From the NCBI GenBank assembly GCA_947179485.1, contig OX359246.1:33294001-33358000 (forward strand): a stretch of DNA of 64,000 nucleotides, read 5' to 3'. The DNA comes from Allacma fusca (taxonomy: Eukaryota > Arthropoda > Collembola > Symphypleona > Sminthuridae). The notes below the pieces were generated by a model that searched no databases, was not told the origin of the DNA, and saw only the letters and a list, made by a program, of their open reading frames with translations. This document shows, piece by piece, positions 36,405-47,700 of this stretch; position 1 is the stretch's first letter; each line of letters begins with the position of its first letter. A program made the position numbers and the translations under genes.

Positions 36405-39400
36405 TTATTGATATCTGGATCTGGACTGTCCATTTACAATGATCTCATATATACCCTCAGGTTTCAAATGACACTGCAGGTGGTGCTGTTCACTTTCAAA
36501 GAAATCCCGAGCAACAACTATAGTTTTGACAATTTAAAAAAAAAATGTATAAGCTTTGAGCTTTAAAATAGGCAAGGATTTTGTGGTAGTTTCATACAAA
36601 ATAAAATGTTGTCTATTTATACTGGAACACACTTACTCCATTTCTCCCCGAAAACAATAGGGCAAGAGGCATGCTCCATCCTTGGATTTATTTTCCCAGA
36701 ACTGTGAAAGTTGTAAAAATATATTCCAGATCCTTTTCTAGGCGTGACTTTAAGGCCTATTCGATGAAACACCGTTTCTCCACCCTTCTCCACATCTGAA
36801 ATCTGGAATATGGGGACAGAGCAAGGCAATTAATCTTAGACATACGAACTGTATATTGAACATTTAATATTCGGCCAACACAAACATGTTTACAAATGAG
36901 ATCTATCACGGGCGATTTATTTTAAAAACTCAGACTCCGGAGCAAGTTTATATTTTAGCGACACACATTAAGTTTGCATAACACCCTTGTATAGCCAGAC
37001 TTACGTAGAAGATAAAAGACGCCACATATTTGTCGACATTCGGGATTTCCTGAAAAGACAAGTAAATTTTGTGGTTGAAGTATTTTAGGGCAAATGCAGT
37101 AAACATTTTATAATAAATCAAATTAAATGTATGTATAGACCATCCACCCCATCATAATGTCGTCCTCGGGCAGTTCCGGGAGGGTAGGCGTAGTAATAGA
37201 AAGGAAGGCGTGAGGAAGGCTTTAATGCTTTTAATTTTGAAAGCCTATTCATTGACCCAACTGTCCTAGCAGATTCCAAATACGCAAGTTTTTTATCCTC
37301 TGACCCAATTATTGCACTTTTCAAGGGATCAAATTCCCCATTGCTCATTACAATCCGGAACGAGTTCTCTTGCCCGTAATTTCTTAAGTCCTCCATTGCT
37401 CTATCACTGAGGACATCATAAAACTGGACGATATCGGGGTAGGGATGGATGGAGAGGAATTCAGCTTTGATCGGCCCAATTTTGTAGCTACTGTGGATTT
37501 CTTTTTCGTACCAGCAAAAGAGCTTTGACTTTTGTTCATTTGTCTAAAAATTTACAAAAAACATTTGCTGAGGATTTGAACATTTGACGGGTATTTAACT
37601 GTGATATCAACATACATTTAAAGGCTTATTACTTGCTGAATTTTACCCCTACAAACGCCCCATAACATGTTATCGTAGTTTTTGCTCTCCGTTATATTTG
37701 CTTCAAGTTCCTGGTACATCATTGATTTCCCAGTGATTCTTTGATCCCGATTACGTATTTCACTTAAGGGATTGTGAAAAAAGTGATACTTTGGAAATTT
37801 CTCTTGAGGAAGTTCTTTGTCATGCTGATTACAAAAATAAGATCGTGTATTACATTTTAGAAGATATATTTGTAGGAAAATATGTCTTGTAACTGCTTGC
37901 AAGGTATACAATTTTGTTTTGAAAGGATTTTGAGTGTTTACATTTTAAATGAACTTACAAGCATTTCCGCGTTGGCTAATTCATCGTAAACCTCCTCGAT
38001 TCTTACGGAATTATCTGAGGTGTTTTCCGTAAGATATAGTGAATGTTCTAGCCATTCTATCCCGGAAGTGAAGAATTTTTTCGAAGTTCCAAGTTTACCA
38101 ATAAGAAAGCAGTCGAGGGCATTTAAGCTGATTCTTGAGTCAACGCCATCTATAAGACCCGCCGCTACCTGGGGAAAACATGCAAATACAATATTTAAGT
38201 AAAGGGAAGGTGAGCATTTTTGAAACAAGCGTTTTTGGGAATCCTGCATATTTTGTATTTGATAATTATGTAAATTTTAAAATCTCCGTATGTGACAGTT
38301 AAACAATTGTTTACATCCTTCACGTCTAAGTCATAGACGAATTGAATTTTCAAGATTATGAACATGGCATCTTCATAGTCGACCTCTGATGGCCCATCCG
38401 TAATGCTGTAAAAACGGTTGACTAACGAAACAATTTCTAAAAGGATAAGAATTAATAAAATTATTGAAGCACTATAGACATGAGAAAAAAACTGATTAGG
38501 AGTTGAATAATCACTGATGTAGCATAAGAGCAAGAGTGTGATACAAAATTTCTTCAAGACTAAAACTTACGTAATTTAATGTGATTCCCAACGTGTGGCG
38601 AATCCAGAATCCAGGGGAAATAGTAAAGATGAAAGCGCGACAGAAGTTTGTACACAGCTACTGGATTTAGTGACACTTTCTTTGCTGCTTTCACATCATT
38701 GTGCGGTAAGTCTTCCAGATTTTCTACGAGTTTTTTAGTGGATTCCTCAAAGTTCTGAAAATACCTGGAATTATTTAAAGATGTTGTTACGACAAGATGT
38801 TTGATAAGTTTTGATAATAGCTCAAGTTGAAAAATTTGCGTACATTAACACGTCTCTGTTCTTAGTTTCAAGTTCATCTCTAAACGTTCCTCTTGTGGCG
38901 TCAAGGTTCGTGTGGTAAATTTCCTTGAGACGCGGATATAATCTCCATTCCAGCTGAACCAAATCCGTCATTCCATTTAGTGAGATTACGGAATATTTAT
39001 GGTATTTTTTACCTTTTGGAAAAGTCGGCCCTTCTCGAGATTTTCTGACGCTCTTATGGGCATCTTCTGGACGCTTCTGAAAATACTTTGATAAATTGGG
39101 CCGTTAAAATTGACAGTGTAAGAATAGGTGTAAGTCTTGGTTTCTAAAAGGTAAGTGAACTGTAGAAATAAAGGTTGCAAACTTACTTTGCCATTGACTG
39201 GGAACTGATGCCTCTCATTTTTTCTCAAAGTGTAGTGTCGCCCAAGAAATGAATCTTTCGGGAGTATCAACTTTTTTGCAACTGTTTGCCAGGAAAAATG
39301 TTAAATTACCTTTTCCCATTACAAATAATTGTGTCAAATTGTGTAATAATTTACAAAATTTTTATTTTACCCCATTTTTCGCCAAAGGAAAGTGGGCATA

Positions 39401-42062
39401 TGCCATGTTTTGTAACATCGTCGACGCCGCCATCTGAGAACTGGTTAAACCAAAATAGCGCCGATCCACTAACTGGTTGTGAAGCAACTTTTGCATATGG
39501 GAAAACAATATTTCCTTCTTGTTTAATGTCTTCCAACTGATGGCGAGTATAAGGACACAGGAAAATAGTTTTTGGCAATTTTTTAAGTATCATATGTGTG
39601 CGTACGAATATTACGAATTAATATGTACACAGTTGCTTATAATGTAATAATTGTAGCTAGTGTGTTTTCTGCTTAGCGTTCTAATTGAATTTTTACACAT
39701 GTAAATGTATTTTATGGGTAGAAAGTCTTACATGGATCAAAATGGTTGCTGATGGATTCTCTCCTAGAATAGTCTCAAATGTGGGGGATACCTATTTACA
39801 AACAGCAATGGGTCGAGGATTTCAAAAAAATTTTAAACTGTACGCTTTTTAAAGCAAAATTTTAAAATATATTTGCAATTATTGGTAATAGCAATATCAT
39901 ATGTGTAGTTATGCAGAATTAATATTCAAACCTTCTCCATCTTTGGAATATAGTGACTTCCAAAGGAATGGGTTTCAATGTGTAAGAATTCCGAAGCATT
40001 TTTATTTATCAACTGTAACCGTTGAAAATAAAGTCCCATGGTTTTAAGCAATATGGTTTCGTTTGGATACAAAACTCGCTTTAGCATTGTTTCTGCAGAC
40101 CTTCGATTTCTTTTGCCTTTACGGAAATTTACGGGTGCACCAGGTTTCTTTTTAGAATCTGACATTAATCTTTGAACTTGCTTTGTATTCAGAAAGTCAT
40201 ATATTTGCACAATATCCGGGTTCCTGGCCAATAGTTCAATTTTAACTGGACCTATGGCGAGGCTTGGGTGTAATTTGAACTCATTCCAACAAAACAAGGT
40301 TGCTCGGTCTTGCTCGTTCTGTATTAATAAATAATCGTCACGATACGTGATTTACTGAACTTGAGCTTAACAAGCCATTTGGAATAATCGAGCTTAAGGG
40401 AATTAATACCTGAGCATTTTCACCGGAGCATAACTCAATGTAATTCAATATCTCAAAATACTTCCCCCGTTTTGAAATGTTTCCTTCGTTAGTTAAATTC
40501 CGCTCCAATTTCCTAACCCGCTTGTAATCTTGAGGAATATAATGTCTAATCTTCCGGCTAAAAAATCTCTGGTCCATTTCTCCCCTCCTTTTGCGATCGA
40601 AACGTACGTTGTGCTGTAGTGCATTAAATACTGTATTAACTTCATAGGGTATATAATATTATTTTGCTATTAGACAAAACCCAGTGTCATAATTATTGCA
40701 GAGCTGGGTATTACATAATTCTAATAAAATATTAAGTGTTGTAAAGAAATTTAAACCCCACAATTCAAGTAGAGCATTGTACTAACTATTTCTATAGTAT
40801 TTTGAAGTGCAAATTGAATGTTAGGAATACTGGATTTCCCATCCGAAACTGCCTTCTCTTTAGCAAGCTCCAACCACGTGATTGCGCCCGCGAACTGGTT
40901 CCTTTCAAGAGCTCGAATGCCCATTTCGTAGCAATGAATCGAGTTAAAGGAACTGGGGGCACGGAAGTGTGAGAGGACACCATTGGATATCTGAAAAATT
41001 TATTGTGAAGAGGCATCAAGGTGAAATACATTTAAATAACGCGCGTATTTTACACAAGCAAAAATATCAAAAGTTGTTCCGTTATTACAACTAATTGTAA
41101 GTTTTTTTGGCAAAATTATTTTTTTAAGGTATATGATTCAAATTTTGTCCCTCGAGGCAAAAGCCAGAGGGGTCTGTTAAACATTTTATATAAATGAGAT
41201 ACAGCGTTCTCTAATTATTTTAGACTGGGTAAATCATGGCAAGCAAAAATTAAAGCTCTCTTACAATTGCGCCCTACAAAACAGATTGTCCAAAAATATT
41301 TTGAGCATATCTCTACTATGAACTCGGGAGAAATTTACCTTTTCAGAGTCATAACTGTAAATCAACTGAAGCGTTACAATTTTCTCAATAGCAAGATCCA
41401 GGTCATCCATCTGGGGCCAACGTGCCTTCCAGAAGTACAGTATTATGTACAGTCGTAACATATCTATGCCGGGTAAAATTGGGGAATTATCAGAGGAGCA
41501 GTCATGGGTAAGACCACAGTAACGTATAACGTATTATAATTAGAAACAATGTTGACATGCGCTATTATTATAATATGTATACCAAATCCTTGGGAGGATT
41601 TATGGATCACCAAATCACGAAGCAAAATATGGATCCTCCTAATTAATCTGTAGGCACAAATTGGGCTTTGAGAACAAGGTATCCCTTCACGACTCATATT
41701 CTGAGAGTGGAATATGGAAGGAGCCGTTGTTTCTTCAAAATCCTTTATGTACCTAATTATGATTAGCAAAATGTCATTTCTCGAGCAGGGTTTCAAAAAA
41801 TCCGGACAGCTTTCAAAACTTACAATTTAATTGGATCCGTTTCCCCCAAATTGTTAAATACCATTGCTTCGGAAGAAGCCAAGGATTTAAAATATTTTGC
41901 AATTTTCAATTCAAACCTCACCAAGGATTCTAGATCCAAAACTGACTGCGTGTATAAATTCCCGATGTTTTGACTCCCAATTAGTTGAATGCAAAACACC
42001 AGAGGGACAAATACGGAAAGTCTTATCTTGAATACGTGATAAACAAATAAATGAAGGATCAT
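36405..42062 (-). CDS. tandem-fused prolyl 4-hydroxylase alpha-like protein (two units)
   Basis: Eighteen exons join in frame to about 1,106 residues. Unit 1: 42062-41824, 41752-41583, 41463-41339, 40990-40787, 40613-40410, 40318-39932, 39791-39732, 39536-39371, 39281-39187. Unit 2: 39076-38844, 38764-38571, 38436-38315, 38168-37959, 37824-37633, 37543-37148, 37049-37005, 36802-36637, 36517-36405. Exit phases in both units are 2, 1, 0, 0, 0, 0, 0, 1. Each unit has a P4H-alpha N-terminal domain, a helical peptide-substrate region ([10 protein letters not shown] in unit 1) and a 2-oxoglutarate/iron dioxygenase domain. Only unit 1 starts with a signal peptide. Unit 1 has lost the iron ligands: HxD aligns with K440-M-E442, while H507 and K517 remain. 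Unit 2 keeps H996-Y-D998, H1058 and K1068. Family members hydroxylate proline in collagen-like chains in the ER with PDI as beta subunit. The join 39187/39076 is inferred from phase, splice sites and the absence of a second signal peptide. Two separate genes remain possible. Confidence 0.82.
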
Positions 42063-42515
42063 TTTTCCAAAATTCGGGAAACAACCCGTTATTTTTAGCT
42101 TACGCCGGAGACACAACCTTGCAGAAAAAAGTGTGTCTATGTCAAAACTTTTTCAATTACAAATAGGGTCTCACTTTCCAAACTATTTTTATGCGGAACA
42201 ATGAATACAATTGAATGTTTACAAAATTAATTAATTCAACGGGCTTTCACAAAACATAGCTTTATTTTGTTGTGTAGAAAGTATTCCAAGAATTTTAGTA
42301 AGACTTATTGTGCCCTTGATTGACATAAGTTCAGAGCCATAATGACTCGCGTTACCTCTGTAAGAGGAGGACATTATAGTTGCATAAAATTTTTGCCCCA
42401 ATTATTCCTGAAAACAAGAGCTATACTCGTTGGTAAACCATGCATTCGTTAAATCAGGGGTTGCTCACGTACATATGTGTGAGTATTAATTGTCATACAT
42501 TTCCTTAGATATGTA
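42063..42515. other. spacer between prolyl hydroxylase and isoprenyl diphosphate synthase genes
   Basis: Both flanking genes are on the minus strand, so this holds the promoter of the first and the 3' untranslated region of the second. No TATA box, exon or other feature stands out. Confidence 0.4.
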
Positions 42516-44781
42516 TTAACGGTTTCGTCCAATAAGCGTTGCGAGCAAGTCATAAAACAAGGGATGAAGTGCAGTCACAGATAATTGCTCCACTTGTTTG
42601 CAAGTCCTTTCCAGTATTTCCTGCTCCCAGCATTGGAATAATTCAGGGATACCAATTTCTCTGTAGAGATTCTTAACCACTGCGACTTTGTCCTGGTCCT
42701 TGTCTCCATAATTTTTCTATTTAAAAAATTCATTTTTTAGTTCTATTTGTATAAACGGGGTGACTCAAGACCTTTTCCTCACCTTACCCCATGTTGCCCA
42801 TGGAAGGTTCAATAGCATGTAAAATTTATTCAATTAGCCCCTGTAATAATTACTTTACACTAAAAACCCAGTTTGCTAAAATGTATAATTTCATTTGATA
42901 TTGAATATAATTTTATTATTACCAGTAAAACTTGACGCTGATTGGCAGAACACTTCTCTAATGCATTGACAAACAACCATGTGCATTTCCCTTCTTTAAT
43001 ATCCGTCCCAATCTTCCCCATGAGCTTCGGGTCCACAAAGCAGTCCATGAAATCGTCTTGGATGGAGTAAATGAGTCCAATGTCCAAAGATAGCTCCTCC
43101 ACTTCCTCAAATGCTTTCAAATCTTTAATTCCATTCTGAAAAATTTGACCGGACTTTAAATTGAGCCTTTTAATTACACTGGGACTAAATTTTAAATTAA
43201 ATTTTGAAATATTACAAATGTATTTGACCACTAACCTTTATCATAGACGTGGCTACAGGGGAGTAGAAAGTGTAGTAGCCATTTTTGAACCTCATCATAC
43301 TCTTGTAGAACTCCATGTTGTACCTATTTGGGAGTGTTGACAGTTATGTGAGTAATCATAAGAAATAATGAATAGATAATTCTGATTGTGAGATACGGCT
43401 AGCCGAAAAGAAACTCACATTTCATAATTTTTATGAGTGGCATTCCTAACATCCCTGCATTCCCCATACATGCCAGCATGAACGATGAAGCTGTACAAAT
43501 CCACCAGGTCCGTGTAGTAGGTGGTGTTCCCAAAATATTTGGGCATTAGCATGAAGGGTGAATTAAGAAGTAAAAGACCGTCGTTCAGAGCCCCCATCCC
43601 CTGGTTATTGACTTTGTACCAGCACAACCGATCCCTCCTGGTGTCCGACTCATCCATTATATCATCCACCACGCATGCGGCTGCCTGACCCTATTTTTTT
43701 AATCACAGAAAGAAGATTCAAAATTATTTGAAAATCGCTGGGTCAATTTAAACTCTTTATATTTTATAAGCAAAATTATGACAATTAAAAAAAATATGGG
43801 ATAGTATTTCAAAATATCATTAATTGCAATAAGCTAACAAATTTTTGAATCTTTGCAAGCGTTATTTTGAAAAGCGTTTATATATTTAAAAATTTTGATA
43901 ATTATTATTACGCCTACAATACGAGAATTTTGCAGAATATTTATATAAATAAATTTCAAATGAGAAATTAAAGTGCGAGGTGAAGCATCCTGTCCTAATT
44001 ATTTCAATATTTCAAAATTAAAGATGGCTTCCGAATTTAGTTCCCAAAGCCCTGCTTTTATAAAAGAAAATGTAGAGCGGGAGTTCTTACCAGTTCAATT
44101 AGCCAAGCAAGAATATGAACCTTGTGCATGTTCTCAGGTGAGGTATCATTACTTAAATATTTGTCGGCCAGAATCACTTGGAAGGCCCTGAAATAGAACA
44201 ATTTTGATTTAAATTTTTTGAGGATCTGATAATAATCCCAGCTTGAATAAATTCGCAGCTATAAGCCTTGCCCCTCATAAAGATATTTGATGTGAAGGGT
44301 ATGAATTATTATAAAATCTTTCAGTACCTAATCCCTTTACCATGCGGAGTATTGTACTTGATAACTTCCTCCATCCAGCTATTGGTCTCAGGCATCACTT
44401 CAAACCCAGACAGGGATGTCAAATCTTGAATGATTTGGGGTAAGTGACTCCTCCATGCTTCAATTTCGGCAGGTGCTATTAATTTTTGTTTTTTATTCAA
44501 CAAATCTAAAAAAAAACAAATAAAACTTACTCAGGTTATCAGTAATAATAATAATATTACAAGTATTAATCACACTATAAGGATCAAAGATGTAAAAAAA
44601 TTATAACATATCAAAATCCCAAGAGGAAGAATTTTAATTATTTTTATTTACCTTGAAACCTCTGCGAGTCAAATATAGCTGGTGGATATCTTACTTGTGG
44701 AGCCAGCTGACTTATTTTTCGTTTCCCAGTGACTTGACAAAGTAAATTAGAAGTTAGAAGGTGTCTCAAATGGGATGTCAT
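42516..44781 (-). CDS. short-chain isoprenyl (farnesyl-type) diphosphate synthase, probably mitochondrial
   Basis: Seven exons, 44781-44652, 44505-44328, 44187-44091, 43690-43419, 43323-43236, 43135-42923 and 42716-42516, join with consistent phases to 392 residues. The N terminus (MTSHLRHLLTSNLLCQVTGK) is basic, hydroxylated and acid-free, like a mitochondrial presequence. The first aspartate-rich motif is DDIMD at 144-148, followed by the diphosphate-binding TRRDRLCWY. The second is DDFMD at 282-286, followed by GKIGTDIKEGKCTW. The C terminus (LFYDLLATLIGRNR) ends where farnesyl diphosphate synthases end. Both Mg-binding motifs are intact, so condensation of isopentenyl diphosphate with an allylic diphosphate is expected. 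The two residues at positions -5 and -4 before DDIMD, aromatic in typical animal farnesyl synthases, are Ala139-Ala140, so the product may be longer than C15. The start is the first ATG after the upstream spacer. Confidence 0.9.
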
Positions 44782-47700
44782 AACTCCACAAAAATTTAAA
44801 TACTACTGTCAAAACTGGTATAGATATATTTGATGACCGAAAATTTTATAGCTTCTTCAACGACCGCTCTACGCTTTGGAACTGAGCCACGGCTCAATTC
44901 TGCTTCTTATTATTTTCTGGTAAGATAAAAAAATTAAATTGAAGAAAAATGAAGACTATACTTGATAAAAACAAAGAGGAAAAAAAACTTGTAGGAAAAT
45001 TTGTATTCTTTAGAGTATGACACGGGAAGGTATTAGCCCTCTTTTTGTTCTCACACAATCTCCCTTTAATAATTCTCACAATCTTATAGTGATTAGTTTT
45101 TGATTTTCTGTGAATACTCACCCAGGTTCATCTGCCTTTACTGTACGCGCGAGCCTGGCTCTGTGAAATGCTCACATATGTAATTGCATACTGACCAGAA
45201 TTTTTCTCTCAACGAAAGTTTTTCATACTGATATTGGAAAGCCCAGCCAAGACCTATAATAATTTTAAGGCCCTTGCGTGCAATAAAGAGACTTAAGTTC
45301 AGCTTGTACATGCACAGTATCCGAGGAGATATATTAAAAGATAATTCTCGAGTTTCCCTTGCAAAGGCCCGCTCTGACAAAGTGGTCTTTTACAATGGTG
45401 GACATGCAACGTAAAAATTACAAATGATTGCTCGGATCCACACATCTACATGCTTTTACATGTAGGTAATTATGAATGTATGGGTGTATGTATGTATATA
45501 ACACAATAACTAAAGGAACTCTGGTAGATATATCCTTTTTCAATCATGTACGTGCTCTGCAAATTCCATCTTGTTCTAATAAGCTCCCAAGGAAAAAAAA
45601 ATACAGGGGATGATTAATATATCTATGTAATTACAGATTAGAATAAGAAGCCCCATCAAGAATTTGACGTGTATTTTGGTAGGGCAAGAAAATTGTTTGA
45701 AGTATCTACATATTTCAATAAAAGCAACTTGCAATTATGTTAGATCCATGTGTTGGATCAATCTCCAAATTTTTGTAATCTTCTACTCCAACGCTGACCT
45801 TTGACATTGTAAGGAGCAGAGTGTATTGGGCAATTAATCCAAACAATGGATCTTCCAATGTGGGTGGAAAAAATGGGGAAAAAAATTATTACAAATCAAA
45901 TTTCCCTGTATTTACATAAATATATCCACGACGACAGAGCTCAAGGGAGTGAGTATATTGGAAATGCATAAGTGCTTTAGTAAAAGGCTGGGATCTGTAC
46001 TTTCCCACGGACATTAACCAATATTATTACAGTACGTGCTAGAAAAGACACGAACATTAAATTTGATGGACAATCAGGAGGAAATAAATCTACAGCTATC
46101 TCTGCTCTCCTACCATATGTACTTTGTTCCTTGAGTTTGTCTTCGATCGTCTGACAGATTTTCCAACTTTTCAGCCCCTATTGGGGTCTGCGACATCACT
46201 TGTTTTTTTTTTGCTCCTTCCAACAACTGGTTTACCTTCATTTGTGTAGTTATGTGTGAGCCGATGGCCCATAGACAATACATCTTTTATAAAGGATCAG
46301 TAAAAAGGGGATGTGTCCATGTTACTTTTATTTCTATGTAAACATTATATGTATATATTTGTTTTTATTTTAAAACGTCCATATGTTACAGGGAAGCATG
46401 ACAGCGTATAGGGAAATGAATCAAAAGTGATAAGAAATGTAAGCCTAGTAACCTAAAGGAAATTTTCATTCCCATCCGCGTGTCATTCTTCATCGTTACA
46501 ATGAGTCATTGGATTTTGCCCGTGGATAGGGATAAATGATTTCCCAATATGTCAGCTTCACTCGTACTTTACTAGTGGTAGGGTGAGAAGGATAAATTAA
46601 ATGGGGAAAAGTCACGAATAAATTATTCAGAATTTGAGAAAAAATCTACTGTCGCCGACAAATCAGAGGGCGAAACCGAACCCCGTCAAAAGCTCAGGGA
46701 GATGATATGAAAAACAAAATTAACACAGCTGTAAGAAGAAACACAGTAATTACTTTTAAACCTACCATATGTAGGGAAAATGAATGGTTGTAGAAATTCT
46801 CTATAGGTGTTATCTGAACAGTAAAAGTAAGCAATTTAATTACTCATAATTACAAACATTAATTCACAAAATATTCCTTAAATTTATTCCCAAATGATCT
46901 CGACTAATTTACTGAAATGCAATTAATTGCGCATTCTCAATATCAAAATAATTAATTAAACCCGAAATAATAATAAAAAATTAATACATCTAATTTTGAA
47001 TCAACTATACATACATTGAAATACAAAATAACATCTTAATTAGTCAAAGGAATCAGGTTAAGCGCAGAAAGGTTTACAATATTTACAATTTCCCTTGACT
47101 CTCTGACCTCAGAACGCTGAAGGATTTCTTTCTGGAACTTCACCTCCCGAATTCACTCCGGAGTGAAATCCCATGACCTTACAAACGTACTTCATTCCCT
47201 CACAATATTAGCTACAATAGTTAACATTAACATTCATCTTTTCTGTTCTTATTATATGTAACGACCATCAGTAACATTATTAAATTCATAGCTTTCATTG
47301 TTAACATTTGTAGAGACCACATTCAATTTCATTATGTTCATTATAAACACCTGTAGTAATATCAGGACCACATTTAACGACAGCATGGTTGCCCCAAGCT
47401 TCAGAAATAACGTCCACTACCTCCATAACTTCCTCCTCATTGGTTATCATCTGCTCCACAGCCTCGGGCATAAGTCCTTACCTGCACTCTTACGTCTGGG
47501 CTTCGTTAGTCAACGAGATCTACTCTTGCTAGAACGACTTCACACAACGACAAAAGTTTTGGACATAATTATCGTGCAATAAAATAAATATATTTTGGCA
47601 GTCGACTTGAAAATTTCTTGGCAATTTTGGAGAAAAATTGTTTGAAAATGCCTTGGCATTTTCATTGCTGTGACTTTAGCTTATGTCGCAACACATAATG

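Noticed and set aside
36288-36566. 92-codon plus-strand frame
   Set aside because: It overlaps the last coding exon of the prolyl hydroxylase on the other strand and has no domain.
36617-36636. Reading through exon 17 of the prolyl hydroxylase to a nearby TAA (KWSKCVPV)
   Set aside because: A strong GTAAGT donor follows KW, and the spliced exon 36517-36405 gives a KWIVARDFF... ending that matches unit 1 and the family C terminus.
39077-39186. Reading through the unit 1/unit 2 seam of the prolyl hydroxylase to a stop at 38,986
   Set aside because: The read-through segment shows no family similarity, while the 110-bp intron has good splice sites and keeps phase. It remains the main alternative to the fusion model.
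47298-47582. 94-codon plus-strand frame
   Set aside because: It is somewhat less AT-rich than its surroundings, but it has no domain, signal peptide or splice partner.
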